This document shows, one piece after another, positions 26,199 to 35,372 of a DNA stretch of 64,000 nt (within the stretch, counting starts at the first letter, position 1; each line of letters starts with the position of its first letter). The notes below the pieces were generated by a model, which made no database searches, was not told where the DNA came from, and saw nothing but the letters and a program-made list of their open reading frames with translations. This DNA is from Candidatus Methanomethylophilaceae archaeon (GTDB lineage: Archaea > Thermoplasmatota > Thermoplasmata > Methanomassiliicoccales > Methanomethylophilaceae), in assembly GCA_016297775.1 (NCBI GenBank), contig JAEDGA010000002.1, forward strand, positions 5,898 to 69,897, written 5' to 3'. Made by a program: the position numbers and the translations under genes.

Positions 26199-27424
26199 TT
26201 CATTCCCTCGTTGTTGATCGCTATGACGTCAAGTGTCTCCACACGGCACTGGACACCCAATGCCTGCGAGAAACTGGGTTCGCACCTGCCGTCGTCGCCT
26301 GATACGAATTCCTTCACGTAGGTACCGGATTCCGTCTCGAGCGTCAGGTTGAAGGTGTCCTCACCAGTCACTTCAGCCTCAACCCACAGGATCTCGCGGT
26401 CCCTTATCAGGTCGGCACGGCGGTGCTCGACCCTTTTCGGAGTCCTCTGATTGAGGTGCACGTTCTTGAACGATAAGGCCACCTCAACCACTCTTTCTTT
26501 ATTAACTTTACCTTCAGCCTTTACAGATACGCGATATGTCTTGGAAGGTGTCGCGGTCTTGGTACGCTGTACCTCCGCACGCTCCGTGAACTGCAGTCCG
26601 TGATACTGTGCCAGCTCCGACATGTTGGCCTTCATCTCCAACTCGTCGAGATCGATGTCCCTCCTCTTGGGCTGGCTGATCTCCAGGACGAAGGGGCGGC
26701 CCTCGCCCAGACACAGCGCGTCGATGTCCTCGCGACCCATTCCGTGGAAGAAGTGCTCGTTACCCTGGCACATCTCCAAGGCTATATCTCCAATGATCTC
26801 CTGAACGGATGTCTGGTACATCTTTCCGGTGTTGCCGCATCTGGGACATCCCTTTCCGTGGCACACGCGACACGGCCAGATGGTCTGGGGGATCTCCCTG
26901 CTGAGCTTGTTGTACCTGCCCTTGATGAATATGGGCGAGAGATCGAGGGACACGTCCGCGAACCTGACGTCGATACAGGCAACGCATTGGGGGTTCTTGA
27001 ACTCCACCGGCCTGTGGATCATGGGAAGGGCGGCCTTTCCGATCTCCCTGTTCAACTCCGTCTTGATCGATTCGTAATTGTCGAGCCCGTGCCTCTCCCA
27101 GATCTCCTTCTCCTTCTTCAGGACGTCGGGATCGACCCTGCTTCCCACGAGGAAGTTGTTCGATTCCACCTCGTTGACCTTCTCCGCAACGGATTCCGCG
27201 AATATGTCCAGGGAATCGAAGACGTCGTCACAGAGAGGACACATGTCGGGAGCGGGGATGTCCTTGCCGTTCTCTGCGAGCGCGTCGCGTATCATGCTTC
27301 CGCGGATGTCGTTGGTCATGCCGGAGGAGAGTTTTCCGAACATCCTGCCCAGACATCTGTCGCAGATGCCCTCGCGGGCAACGGCCTCCATCTTGTCGAG
27401 GTTGTCTGCAATCCACTGCTCCAT
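26195..27424 (-). CDS. pus10: tRNA pseudouridine synthase Pus10
   Basis: The 409-residue protein has an N-terminal zinc region with three CxxC pairs (CDRC, CPLC, CRVC..CPRC), a THUMP-like middle, and the C-terminal synthase domain with the catalytic Asp in GREDIDALCLG. Pus10 makes pseudouridine 54 and 55 in the T loop of archaeal tRNAs. It sits in the conserved operon before L21e. Confidence 0.93.
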   Translation of the reverse strand: MEQWIADNLDKMEAVAREGICDRCLGRMFGKLSSGMTNDIRGSMIRDALAENGKDIPAPDMCPLCDDVFDSLDIFAESVAEKVNEVESNNFLVGSRVDPDVLKKEKEIWERHGLDNYESIKTELNREIGKAALPMIHRPVEFKNPQCVACIDVRFADVSLDLSPIFIKGRYNKLSREIPQTIWPCRVCHGKGCPRCGNTGKMYQTSVQEIIGDIALEMCQGNEHFFHGMGREDIDALCLGEGRPFVLEISQPKRRDIDLDELEMKANMSELAQYHGLQFTERAEVQRTKTATPSKTYRVSVKAEGKVNKERVVEVALSFKNVHLNQRTPKRVEHRRADLIRDREILWVEAEVTGEDTFNLTLETESGTYVKEFVSGDDGRCEPSFSQALGVQCRVETLDVIAINNEGMK

Positions 27425-27432
27425 GTTATCAC

Positions 27433-27981
27433 TCAGATATCGAACCCCATCTCAGCGATCCTGAGTCTGGGTCTTTCGCTCTCCAGGTAGTGGTACACAG
27501 TAGCGTGCTCGCTTCCGTTGAGGATGAGCTCGATGGCATGCTTGGCAACGGGGAGGCTCACGGACGTACCTATGAGCGACACGGTGTCCCCGTAGATCAC
27601 CATCTCGCAACCGGTTAGATCTTCGATGATCCTGCGGGTCTTGCCGTTCTCTCCGATCAGTCTTCCCCTGATACGGGTGAGCTGGTTCTTTCTGCTGCCT
27701 ACGAATTCCTTGAGGTCCACGATATCCAGGTACTCGTCGTCCTGGAAGAGCCTCTGTGCCTTGTCAGGGGAGAAACCCCTTCCGATCGCCTTGATGACGT
27801 CGATGATCTTCAATGCCATGAGGGGGTCCGCGGTCTCCTTCTCGTCGTGGATCAGGACCTCTCCCTCTTCGTTGTCTATCTCGATGGATATTCCGGAAAT
27901 CTTCTGGATCATCCTCTTGGTGGAACCCTTGGGTCCGATTAATGCCCCAATCCTGTCCTGGGGTATCCTGATTGACCTCAT
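27433..27981 (-). CDS. KH-domain ribosome-assembly protein (Pno1/Dim2-like)
   Basis: The 182-residue protein has two KH domains. The first has the loop IGPKGSTKRMI (residues 16-26) and the second GENGKTRRII in place of a classical GxxG loop. This is the archaeal homologue of Dim2/Pno1, which works with Rio1 in 16S rRNA 3'-end maturation. It overlaps the Rio1 gene stop by ATGA, in keeping with that partnership. Confidence 0.88.
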   Translation of the reverse strand: MRSIRIPQDRIGALIGPKGSTKRMIQKISGISIEIDNEEGEVLIHDEKETADPLMALKIIDVIKAIGRGFSPDKAQRLFQDDEYLDIVDLKEFVGSRKNQLTRIRGRLIGENGKTRRIIEDLTGCEMVIYGDTVSLIGTSVSLPVAKHAIELILNGSEHATVYHYLESERPRLRIAEMGFDI

Positions 27982-28781
27982 TCCTCTTCCTCCTCTGTAT
28001 CGTTGTCGTCGTCTTCCGAATAGGCCTCCTCAAGGATCCTCTCGGGATCGATGATGTCGGCTCCGCGGTTCTTGAAGAACCTGTTCACATTGTTGATGTC
28101 CCTGAGGAGATACTCCTTCGCGTTGAAGTGGTCGGCCGTCATGGCCTGACCACAGTCTATCACGACGGGTTCTCCGTCCCATACCAGGATGTTGTACTCG
28201 CTGAGGTCCCCATGCACCAGATGCGCATCCCTGAATCCGTCGATGATGAACGATACGATCTCGTCGTACATATCGGTGGGATCCTTCAACTCCACATCCT
28301 TCAGGAGAGGTGCCGGACCGTCCTCGTCGCCGATGTATTCCATCAGAAGACAGTTCTTCTTGAACATGATCGGCTCCGGGACCGGAAGCTCGGCCTCATA
28401 GTACCTCTGAAGGTTCCTGTACTCCTTGTTGGTCCAGGCGTAGATGATCTTCCTGCGGTTCCCCGTGAGACCCTTGAAACGCGGGTCCCCTTCGATGTAC
28501 TTCGACACGCGCTTGAAGGTGGACGTACTGGTCCTGAATATCTTGAGGGCCAACGGCTCCCCGTCGGGATCGGTAGCGTAGAACACGTTCCCTTCCTTGC
28601 CTGTCGATACCGGGTAGTGGATGGATTCAATCATCCCTCCCGTCATGAAATCGTAGATCAGCATCAGGGTCTGTCTGTCGAAGACCTCTCCGTCGGTCTG
28701 ACGTTCGTCTCCCGTCTTGTTGGTCTTCAGCGCATCCACATGCCTCTCGACATGTGCGTACATCTCTTCGTAGGAAACCAA
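27978..28781 (-). CDS. rio1: Rio1 serine protein kinase
   Basis: The 267-residue atypical kinase has the glycine-poor loop STGKEGNVFYA, the Rio1-specific flexible insert SKYIEGDPRFKG, the catalytic loop HGDLSEYN and the metal loop VIDCGQA. The C terminus is an acidic tail of Asp and Glu. Rio1 acts in late 30S assembly. It is not Bud32: the Rio1 insert and N-terminal domain are present. Confidence 0.94.
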   Translation of the reverse strand: MVSYEEMYAHVERHVDALKTNKTGDERQTDGEVFDRQTLMLIYDFMTGGMIESIHYPVSTGKEGNVFYATDPDGEPLALKIFRTSTSTFKRVSKYIEGDPRFKGLTGNRRKIIYAWTNKEYRNLQRYYEAELPVPEPIMFKKNCLLMEYIGDEDGPAPLLKDVELKDPTDMYDEIVSFIIDGFRDAHLVHGDLSEYNILVWDGEPVVIDCGQAMTADHFNAKEYLLRDINNVNRFFKNRGADIIDPERILEEAYSEDDDNDTEEEEE

Positions 28782-28797
28782 GAACCCGCCTCACGTA

Positions 28798-29127
28798 TCA
28801 GAAGATGTCCAGGTTCTTCGGGATCTTGTTCCTCTTGCTGAGGTTGGACGCCTGTGTCTTGGTGTATCTGAATCTGACGTCGCACTTGTCGGGCTGGAAA
28901 TCCCAGATGGAGATGATGAGAAGGTCCCCTTCTCTGATCCACATCCTCTTCTTGATCTTCCCGGGGATCCTGCCTACGCGGGACTGACCGTCCTCGCACA
29001 TGACTCTGATCTTCGATGCTCCGAGAAGCTGATCCGCGATACCGAACATCTCGTTCTCTTTGATGTTGGGCAGACGTACACGGGTTACGTCCTCTTCCGT
29101 GCTCTCCATGGGTTCGTTGTCTATCAT
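28798..29127 (-). CDS. eif1a: Translation initiation factor eIF1A
   Basis: The 109-residue OB-fold protein has the aIF1A core VRLPNIKENEMFGIADQLLG and the basic segment GKIKKRMWIREGD. It promotes Met-tRNAi binding and scanning on the 30S subunit. It is the first gene of the minus-strand operon running to polB. An AAGGAGAG Shine-Dalgarno sequence and a minus-strand TATA-like TTTATTATA near 29162-29170 support the start at 29127. Confidence 0.95.
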   Translation of the reverse strand: MIDNEPMESTEEDVTRVRLPNIKENEMFGIADQLLGASKIRVMCEDGQSRVGRIPGKIKKRMWIREGDLLIISIWDFQPDKCDVRFRYTKTQASNLSKRNKIPKNLDIF

Positions 29128-29331
29128 ATTAACTCTCCTTGTACCCCGGACGATTATCTCCCGATATAATAAAGTCGCGCACGTTTTAGAGAAGGGAACG
29201 GTTGGGCGATATGCACGCGTACATCATGGGATGTCGGCATGTCGGATATGTTCCATCGACGGTATCGGACCCTGCAGGACACGGAAATGATGGAAAGTAT
29301 TTTTAAAGAGTGACTGATACGTGCCCTTACT
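29128..29331. other. 204-bp divergent region between eIF1A and tRNA-Glu
   Basis: It holds the eIF1A promoter on the minus strand and, at about 29298-29306 (TATTTTTAA), the TATA-like box of the tRNA-Glu gene. A 31-codon plus-strand frame from the ATG at 29211 (MHAYIMGCRH...) is open but has no ribosome site and no family match, so it is not called. Confidence 0.4.
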
Positions 29332-29404
29332 GCTCATGTAGTGTAGCGGCCAATCATTCGGCCCTTTCGAGGCCGACACCCGGGTTCGAATCCCGGCATG
29401 AGCA
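29332..29404 (+). tRNA. tRNA-Glu (anticodon TTC)
   Basis: The acceptor stem GCTCATG pairs with CATGAGC. The anticodon arm is CGGCC-CTTTCGA-GGCCG and the T arm is CCCGGGTTCGAATCCCGG. Discriminator A; CCA is not encoded. It reads GAA/GAG. Confidence 0.95.
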
Positions 29405-29421
29405 CTCATCGATTTCTGATC

Positions 29422-30522
29422 TCACAGCAGTATGCGCTTACGGTACGCTATGCTCGCCTCGGTGACGGATTTCAGGTTATCATCGTCCACCCTGTACACG
29501 TCCGGAAGCTTCTTGGGGAACTGTGCCAGGAAACTGTTCATCAGATTCCTGTCCGCACAGGGGCGTGACTTCAGGTCATCGTGGTTCCAGTGCTCGATCA
29601 TCTCGTAGACCGACTCGATACCGCCGTTGTAGAACTCCATGGACAGCAATGCCACCGTGATGGGGTTCTCGTCGATTATGGCCACGTTGGAACCGCGTAC
29701 CGCGTATTCGTTGCCGTTGAAGGATATCGACAGTCCGTCGCTGTCACGTACCAGGTCCATCGCGGGATAGTCGGAATCGTCGCATCCGACTATGATGGTG
29801 GACCCCATCTCGATCTCCTTCTTCCTGCACAGTTCCAGCACGGCATACGCCTTCTCGTTGCCGGCGATGGAGACGGACTTCTTCAGTTCGTCCATGAAGT
29901 CCATCTTCTCTATCTTCTTGAAGAACTCATCATCGACGAAATCCATCAGCTTGGAATCGTACTTGTTGAGATATCTGCTCTCGGTGATGGAATAGTGTTC
30001 CTCATAGAGTCTGGCATTAACCAGTTTGTCCGCTATCGACCTCAGCACCCTGGCATCCTGTCTCCCGACCTTTATCGAATCGAAGGAGAACATGTTGCAG
30101 CTGATGTTGGACAAGGGTATGTCCGAACCCGCACCTATGCTCAGAAGGGAGTGTTCGTAGGATTCGGAGGAGATGAAGGTGGGCATCTGCGCGGACAGAT
30201 ATCTCATGACCTTCTGTGAATCCGGCATCATGGTGGTGGCCTGTCTGCAGAACTCGTATGCGGCGCCGTCGGTGATTCCGCCGGCCTTGAGGAACGGTAC
30301 GACCCATCTGTTCACCAGACCGGCGTTCCCGGTATCCTTTCCCAATGCGTATATGGCCAAGGTGTCGTACCTGGACAGGACGTCGTACAGCCTGCCGCCG
30401 CTCCTCACATATCTGGCACAGAGGTCCCTGACGGGATTGGAACGTGTGATGAAACCGTGATCGGAGCATATGAACTGCGTCTCCTCGGCCAGACCGAGTT
30501 CCGCCATGTGGTCGTATTCCAT
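29422..30522 (-). CDS. EhaR-like HAD-fold protein
   Basis: The 366-residue protein resembles EhaR, the non-core HAD-like subunit encoded with the energy-converting hydrogenase Eha of class I methanogens: FICSDHGFI at the HAD motif I position, YDVLSRYDTLA, VPFLKAGG and SSESYEHSL. The motif I here has one Asp (SDHG) rather than DxD, so phosphatase activity is uncertain. No eha gene is nearby. ATG at 30522 with GGTG upstream is favoured over TTG at 30528. It is coupled to the formyltransferase gene, whose stop lies at 30525. Confidence 0.65.
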   Translation of the reverse strand: MEYDHMAELGLAEETQFICSDHGFITRSNPVRDLCARYVRSGGRLYDVLSRYDTLAIYALGKDTGNAGLVNRWVVPFLKAGGITDGAAYEFCRQATTMMPDSQKVMRYLSAQMPTFISSESYEHSLLSIGAGSDIPLSNISCNMFSFDSIKVGRQDARVLRSIADKLVNARLYEEHYSITESRYLNKYDSKLMDFVDDEFFKKIEKMDFMDELKKSVSIAGNEKAYAVLELCRKKEIEMGSTIIVGCDDSDYPAMDLVRDSDGLSISFNGNEYAVRGSNVAIIDENPITVALLSMEFYNGGIESVYEMIEHWNHDDLKSRPCADRNLMNSFLAQFPKKLPDVYRVDDDNLKSVTEASIAYRKRILL

Positions 30523-30524
30523 GA

Positions 30525-31346
30525 TCAAACACCGATAGAAGCGTCTACGTTCGCGGAGATATCGAATGCCGATTCCAGCCTCTCCCCGCGGACCACCAGC
30601 TGTTTGTCCTTTATGCAGACGTTGCCGTCCGCGAACTGCCTTATCGTCTCCACGATGAGTGGGAGTTCGCGCCTGGCACCGTCCTCTCTGATCTTCCTGA
30701 ACAGGGGTTCCTCCGCACCCTCATCCCTGATGACCGCGTCCAATCCCTTCTCGGCGATCTTGGCGTGAATGTCATCCCAGAGCGTGTCGTAACCTTCTCC
30801 GCGTATCGGGAACCTGCAGAACGTTAGAGGCGCTCCGCGGTCCCACTCCGGCGTGCAGATATGGAGCATGGCGCCCTGTTCATCCGCATCCTCGCGGATG
30901 AGCTGCCAGATGACCTCCTGCCAGGTGCCCTTCGGTCCATCGGGGAGTGCGGGGTGAAGGTTCAACATATCGTATTCCATGCAGGTCTCGTCGTCCATCC
31001 ATAACATGTATCCGGCAAGGATACCCAGATCCATCCCGTAACCGGACGTGGCCGCACGGAGCTCCTTGCCATACTCGTCCCTCCATGCCTTCTGATCGGT
31101 GTCCCAGAGGTCCGGTCTGAACTTCTTCCAGGACCTTGTGACCAACGGGATCCCGTAACCTTCCACCATGTCAAAGAACATCTTGCGCTGTTCCTTCCTG
31201 GGGTTGTTGTCCTCATCGTTGTCCCAGTTGCAGAAAACGAATGCGATCTCGATGTCGAGTCCCTTCTCCTTCTCCTCCATCACAGTACGAAGGAGGTTCC
31301 TGGAACCTGGGCCCCTCCCCGTGGAAAACCATCCGAGTCTCAACAT
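30525..31346 (-). CDS. Formyltransferase of the PurN (GAR transformylase) family
   Basis: The 273-residue protein has the formyltransferase core: LNLHPALPDGPKGTW (family form HPSLLP.F.G), then HICTPEWDRGAPL with the conserved Asp. The N-terminal MLRLGWFSTGRGPGSRNLL replaces the usual VLASGxGSN phosphate loop but keeps the Gly-Ser turn. It is longer than bacterial PurN (about 210), with a C-terminal extension. It may make formyl-GAR in purine synthesis, complementing purH at 61380, or formylate another acceptor. GGTGA precedes the ATG. Confidence 0.72.
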   Translation of the reverse strand: MLRLGWFSTGRGPGSRNLLRTVMEEKEKGLDIEIAFVFCNWDNDEDNNPRKEQRKMFFDMVEGYGIPLVTRSWKKFRPDLWDTDQKAWRDEYGKELRAATSGYGMDLGILAGYMLWMDDETCMEYDMLNLHPALPDGPKGTWQEVIWQLIREDADEQGAMLHICTPEWDRGAPLTFCRFPIRGEGYDTLWDDIHAKIAEKGLDAVIRDEGAEEPLFRKIREDGARRELPLIVETIRQFADGNVCIKDKQLVVRGERLESAFDISANVDASIGV

Positions 31347-31416
31347 GATCTCACCTTGTCCACTGATATGAATAGGCAATATTTAGCGGATATCAATCCT
31401 GCACCGCCACGGTCCG

Positions 31417-31821
31417 TCAAACATCGAACACGACGGTCAGTTCGGGCACGGACGGGTCCACATGCATCATGTGATACGTTATCGCCTTGACCTCGGTCTT
31501 CGGGTGATGTCTGGACAGGTCCAAAGGCTCCCCCCAACCGCGTGCGGTCACGGTGTCACCGTCTATGGATACCTCGAAATCCGCAAATGCGAACACCTCC
31601 GCCTCCTCTATGAACAACACCTCGGACAGGAAATTGTAGAGGCGGGTCTCGTCATCGGCCCCGGTGACGGAGAACTCCTTCATCTCCTTCCGCTCCACGG
31701 CGGAAGGGTCCACGGTCTGATCCGAAAGGGCATATGCGGCATTGGCGAAGCATACATCCAATGTCGCACCTGTGCATCTTACCATGACATCAGCGGTGTG
31801 TTCCAGGAGCTCGTAGCGCAT
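31417..31821 (-). CDS. Archease
   Basis: The 134-residue protein matches archease: MRYELLEHTADVMVR at the start, the acid pair region FIEEAEVF and the final VKAITYHMMHV. Archease stimulates the RNA ligase RtcB and other tRNA enzymes; rtcB is not in the window. The frame is open further upstream but the ATG at 31821 matches the family start. Confidence 0.9.
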   Translation of the reverse strand: MRYELLEHTADVMVRCTGATLDVCFANAAYALSDQTVDPSAVERKEMKEFSVTGADDETRLYNFLSEVLFIEEAEVFAFADFEVSIDGDTVTARGWGEPLDLSRHHPKTEVKAITYHMMHVDPSVPELTVVFDV

Positions 31822-31896
31822 GATACGGGCATTCCCCTCGAAGATATACAATATTAGTGGCAAACCAATATTAAACCCGAGGACATTCGAAAAATC

Positions 31897-32703
31897 ATGC
31901 GTATAACTATCGTCGGTTGCGGTTCCATCGGAACCAAACTCGCGGAAGCGGCCGATGCTATGGATGAGGTGAAGAGGATCTACCTCATCGATGTCGTCAG
32001 ACCTCTCGCCGAAGAGCTTGCCAACAAACTGAACAAGGCGATCGTAGTCGATTCCGTTGAGGACGAACTCTATCACTGCGACCTCGTCATCGAGGCCGCA
32101 TCACAGGCCGCCGCTTCGGATGTCGTTTACAAGACCGTCAGCCGCGGTGTGGACATCATGCTCATGTCCGTCGGCGCACTGGTGGACGATGAGTTCAGGG
32201 AGATGGTCTTCGAGAAGGCCAGACAGACAGATGCCAAGGTGTTCATCCCCTCCGGAGCACTGTCCGGTACGGACGGACTCAGATCCGCAAGCCTGGACGA
32301 GCTGGACGAGGTCGAGCTCATCACCAAGAAGGGACCCAAATCCCTTGCAGGCGTCGCATACGTCGAGCAGGAGGGTATCGATGTCAACTCCGTCACCGAG
32401 CCCACGGTCATCTTCAGCGGAAGTGCCAGAGAGGCCGTCAAGGCGTTCCCCAAGAACATCAACGTCGCGGCCACCGTCAGTCTGCTCGGTATCGGATTCG
32501 ACAGGACCAAGGTCACCATCGTCGTGGATCCCGAGGCCAAGAGCAACTCCCACGAGCTCATCGTCAAGGGAAAGTTCGGTACGATGAACTGCCACACCTA
32601 CAACGTACCGTCGCCCGACAACCCCAAGACCTCGTACCTCGCATCCCTCTCCGCGATATCCGCGCTCAAGAGGATCATCAGGAAGGAATGGATCGGTATC
32701 TGA
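31897..32703 (+). CDS. nadX: L-aspartate dehydrogenase
   Basis: The 268-residue protein has an N-terminal Rossmann motif IVGCGSIGTKLAEA and the aspartate dehydrogenase features IPSGALSGTDGL and NVAATVSLLGIGFDRTKV. It oxidises aspartate to iminoaspartate, the first step of NAD synthesis ahead of NadA. nadA and nadC are not in view. It sits divergently from archease over a 75-bp gap. Confidence 0.9.
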   Translation: MRITIVGCGSIGTKLAEAADAMDEVKRIYLIDVVRPLAEELANKLNKAIVVDSVEDELYHCDLVIEAASQAAASDVVYKTVSRGVDIMLMSVGALVDDEFREMVFEKARQTDAKVFIPSGALSGTDGLRSASLDELDEVELITKKGPKSLAGVAYVEQEGIDVNSVTEPTVIFSGSAREAVKAFPKNINVAATVSLLGIGFDRTKVTIVVDPEAKSNSHELIVKGKFGTMNCHTYNVPSPDNPKTSYLASLSAISALKRIIRKEWIGI

Positions 32704-32745
32704 GAAAAATAAACACTTAATCCGAGGGATGCGTTCCCCGTATCC

Positions 32746-33840
32746 ATGACAGACACACGCGCTGACAGGTTGGCGCAGAACTTCGCCGGCCAGATGGATG
32801 CAGTAGTGGTTATGAATGCGGGAGAACCGTTCCTCGACACCATGTTCTGGTACCTTACCGGTGCCACATCCGGTACCTTCGAAGGTGCACGCGCGGTCGT
32901 GACCGCGGACGGAGAGCTCCACACATTCGTATCGATACTCGAAGAGGAGACTGCAAGATCCGCTTCCGGGATCGTGCACGTATACAATACGGACGCCGAA
33001 CGCAAGGAACAGATGAAGGAGGTGCTCTCCGGTTGCGGAAGGGTCGGTGTCAACTTCTCTTCCACCGCATACGGCTCCGTGGAGTGGATGAAACCCATCC
33101 TGAGGGAAGGAGCGGAAATCGTCGATGCCTCCAAGGTCATGTCGGAGACCATCGCCGTAAAGGACGACAGGGAGATCGCACTCATAGAGAAGGCGTGTGC
33201 CATATCCTCGTCCGTTGCGAACTCTCTTCCGGACATGCTGGAAGAGGGTGTCACCGAAATGGATATCGCATCGGAGATGCACGTGCGCATGCTGAGACTC
33301 GGTGCCACCGGTCTCGCGTTCGACACCATCGCCGCATTCGGGGCACATTCCTCCGAACCACATTACAGCCCCGCGGACACCGTTCTGAAGAAGGGCGACA
33401 CGGCACTGTTCGACTTCGGTGCCAAGTATAAGGGATACTGTTCAGACCTCACCAGGACCATATTCTTCGGAGAACCGGAACCCATACTGAAGCGGGCATA
33501 CGAGGTCGTCAGACAGGCACAGCTCGCAGGTATCGCGGAGATGAGGGACGGTGCGGATGCATCCGCTCCCGACCTGGCCGCCAGGAAGGTCATCGAGGAG
33601 TCCGAGTTCAAGGGCAGGTTCATACACTCGTTCGGACACGGCATCGGGATGAACATCCACGAACCCATCTACGTCTCACCGAAGTCCCAGCAGAAGCTTC
33701 GCGCAGGTAATGTGGTATCCGCGGAACCGGGCGTGTACATCCCCGGGATCGGCGGGATAAGGATCGAGGACACCGTCCTGATAACCGAGAACGGATGCCG
33801 CGTGCTGACGGACTACGACCACGGATTCACCGTGGTCTGA
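32746..33840 (+). CDS. M24 family aminopeptidase (Xaa-Pro type)
   Basis: The 364-residue protein has a creatinase-like N-terminal domain and a C-terminal pita-bread fold. The five metal ligands are visible: FDFGAKYKGYCSD (two Asp), HSFGHGIGMNIHE (His), SAEPGVY (Glu) and GIRIEDTVL (Glu). Such enzymes remove N-terminal residues before proline. A start with no Shine-Dalgarno sequence after AATAAACACTTAA suggests a leaderless mRNA. Confidence 0.9.
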   Translation: MTDTRADRLAQNFAGQMDAVVVMNAGEPFLDTMFWYLTGATSGTFEGARAVVTADGELHTFVSILEEETARSASGIVHVYNTDAERKEQMKEVLSGCGRVGVNFSSTAYGSVEWMKPILREGAEIVDASKVMSETIAVKDDREIALIEKACAISSSVANSLPDMLEEGVTEMDIASEMHVRMLRLGATGLAFDTIAAFGAHSSEPHYSPADTVLKKGDTALFDFGAKYKGYCSDLTRTIFFGEPEPILKRAYEVVRQAQLAGIAEMRDGADASAPDLAARKVIEESEFKGRFIHSFGHGIGMNIHEPIYVSPKSQQKLRAGNVVSAEPGVYIPGIGGIRIEDTVLITENGCRVLTDYDHGFTVV

Positions 33841-34218
33841 TCAGAACGCACGTTCGATCCTGATGGACTGCCGGTCACCGGCATCCTCAAGGCCCGAACA
33901 ATCCCCTTTCACATGACCCAGTCTGATGACGGGTTGAGGGGATACGGGCCTTCCGTCCGAACCGCTGAGCGGCGTCGGACCGTAGAAGATACAGAGCGCA
34001 TCGGCCTTGGGCCAATACGCGATGTCCCCCTTCTCCAACTGTGTCACCTGTTCCCCTTCGATGCCGCAGTCCAACGGACACTCGAAATATATCATCGAAC
34101 CGAACATGTTGATGGAGAACTTCTTGGGAAGGGAGAGCCAGATGGTGTCGGACATGAGACTGTCGTCGAGCTCGGCCTCGTAATCGCCGGCCCTGGACCT
34201 GATGAGTATCTTGCTCAT
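33841..34218 (-). CDS. Cyclophilin-like protein (TM1367 type)
   Basis: The 125-residue protein fits the archaeal/bacterial cyclophilin-like family: IWLSLPKKFSINMFGSMIYF, then EKGDIAYWPKADALCIFYGPTPLSG. The fold is a small beta barrel related to cyclophilin but lacking the known isomerase residues, and its function is unknown. GGTG upstream supports the ATG at 34218. It follows ilvC on the same strand with a 20-base gap, and its stop abuts that of the M24 peptidase. Confidence 0.75.
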   Translation of the reverse strand: MSKILIRSRAGDYEAELDDSLMSDTIWLSLPKKFSINMFGSMIYFECPLDCGIEGEQVTQLEKGDIAYWPKADALCIFYGPTPLSGSDGRPVSPQPVIRLGHVKGDCSGLEDAGDRQSIRIERAF

Positions 34219-34238
34219 TCCGACACCATCCTTCGGGT

Positions 34239-35237
34239 TTACTGCTTCTTCCTCTCGAAGAGGGCCCTGATCTCCTTTCCGACGGTCTCGAGCTGGAGTT
34301 CGGACTCTTTCTTCTCCATCGCCTTGAGGTCCTTCAGACCGTTGTTCCAGTCGGCTCTCCACTCGTCCTTGAACTTTCCGGTCTCGATGTCGTTGAGGAT
34401 GGATTTCATTCCGTCCATGGACTCCTTGGTGATGACACGATCCCTTCTGGTGAGACCTCCATACTCCGCGGTGTTGGATACGACGTACCACATCTTCTCG
34501 AATCCGCCTGCGTTGATGAGATCGGTGATGAGCTTGGTCTCGTGGAGGACCTCGAAGTATGCCATCTGCGGGGGGTAACCTGCATCGACGAGGGTCTGGA
34601 ATCCTGCCTTGATCATGGCGGTGAGACCTCCGCAGAGGACTGCCTGCTCACCGAAGAGATCGGTCATGGTCTCGTTGTCGAAGGTGGTCTCGAAGACTCC
34701 CGCCCTGGTGGAACCGAGTCCCTTTGCAAGGGCGAGTGCGGTCTGCTTGGCGTTTCCGGTGTAATCCTGGTGGACACAGATGAGTGCGGGGACTCCGAAT
34801 CCCTCGAGGAAGACGAGCCTCTCCATGTCTCCGGGGGCCTTGGGGGCCATCATGATGACGTCGACATCGGTCGGGGGCTCGATGAGCTTGAATGTGATGG
34901 CGAATCCGTGTGCGAACTCGAGTGCGGCTCCCTTCTTGAGATTGGGTGCGACCTGCTCCTTGTAGATATCGGGCTGCACCTCGTCGGGGAGGAGCATCAT
35001 GACGACGTCGGCATCCTTGACCGCGTCGGGGATCTCCGCGACCTTGAGTCCGTCCTCCTTGGCCTTGTTCCAGGACTTTCCGTCCTTCCTGGCACCTACG
35101 GTCACGTCAAGTCCGGAATCGTGGAAACAGAGGGCCTGTGCCCTTCCCTGCGCTCCGTATCCGAGGACTGCGATCTTCTTTCCCATGAGGACGTTGATGT
35201 CCACATCCGCGTCGTGATAAATCTTCATTGATGCCAT
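34239..35237 (-). CDS. ilvC: Ketol-acid reductoisomerase
   Basis: The 332-residue protein is class I KARI: NADPH site VLGYGAQGRAQALCFHDSG, metal ligands in MMAPKAPG and the Glu-rich helices (DLFGEQAVLCGGL). It converts acetolactate and acetohydroxybutyrate in valine/isoleucine synthesis. The ATG at 35237 has AAGGTG six bases upstream, which decides the start among four in-frame Met codons. A promoter lies between it and ilvB. Confidence 0.96.
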   Translation of the reverse strand: MASMKIYHDADVDINVLMGKKIAVLGYGAQGRAQALCFHDSGLDVTVGARKDGKSWNKAKEDGLKVAEIPDAVKDADVVMMLLPDEVQPDIYKEQVAPNLKKGAALEFAHGFAITFKLIEPPTDVDVIMMAPKAPGDMERLVFLEGFGVPALICVHQDYTGNAKQTALALAKGLGSTRAGVFETTFDNETMTDLFGEQAVLCGGLTAMIKAGFQTLVDAGYPPQMAYFEVLHETKLITDLINAGGFEKMWYVVSNTAEYGGLTRRDRVITKESMDGMKSILNDIETGKFKDEWRADWNNGLKDLKAMEKKESELQLETVGKEIRALFERKKQ

Positions 35238-35274
35238 TTCTGCACCTTTCCTTGACATTGTTATCCTCATGTTG

Positions 35275-35284
35275 CTTTTATAAG
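35275..35284 (-). promoter_or_regulatory. TATA box for ilvC
   Basis: CTTATAAAAG on the minus strand, about 40 bases before the ATG, implies that ilvC can be transcribed apart from ilvB. The 135-bp ilvB-ilvC gap holds no reading frame for a regulatory subunit. Confidence 0.5.
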
Positions 35285-35372
35285 TAACGCGCGCACGCGA
35301 AATATGTTCGGACATTGCTTCGATATCCGTAACAAAAGAGGAGGTTTGGAAAAGGGGTTTCCGGGATCCGCA

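Noticed and set aside
27978..28781. Rio-type kinase as the KEOPS kinase Bud32
   Set aside because: It has the Rio1 N-terminal domain, flexible loop insert and acidic tail, and it sits with Dim2/Pno1 and eIF1A. Bud32 is shorter and often fused to Kae1.
29211..29306. 31-codon frame (MHAYIMGCRH...) before tRNA-Glu
   Set aside because: Too short, ends inside the tRNA promoter and has no ribosome site.
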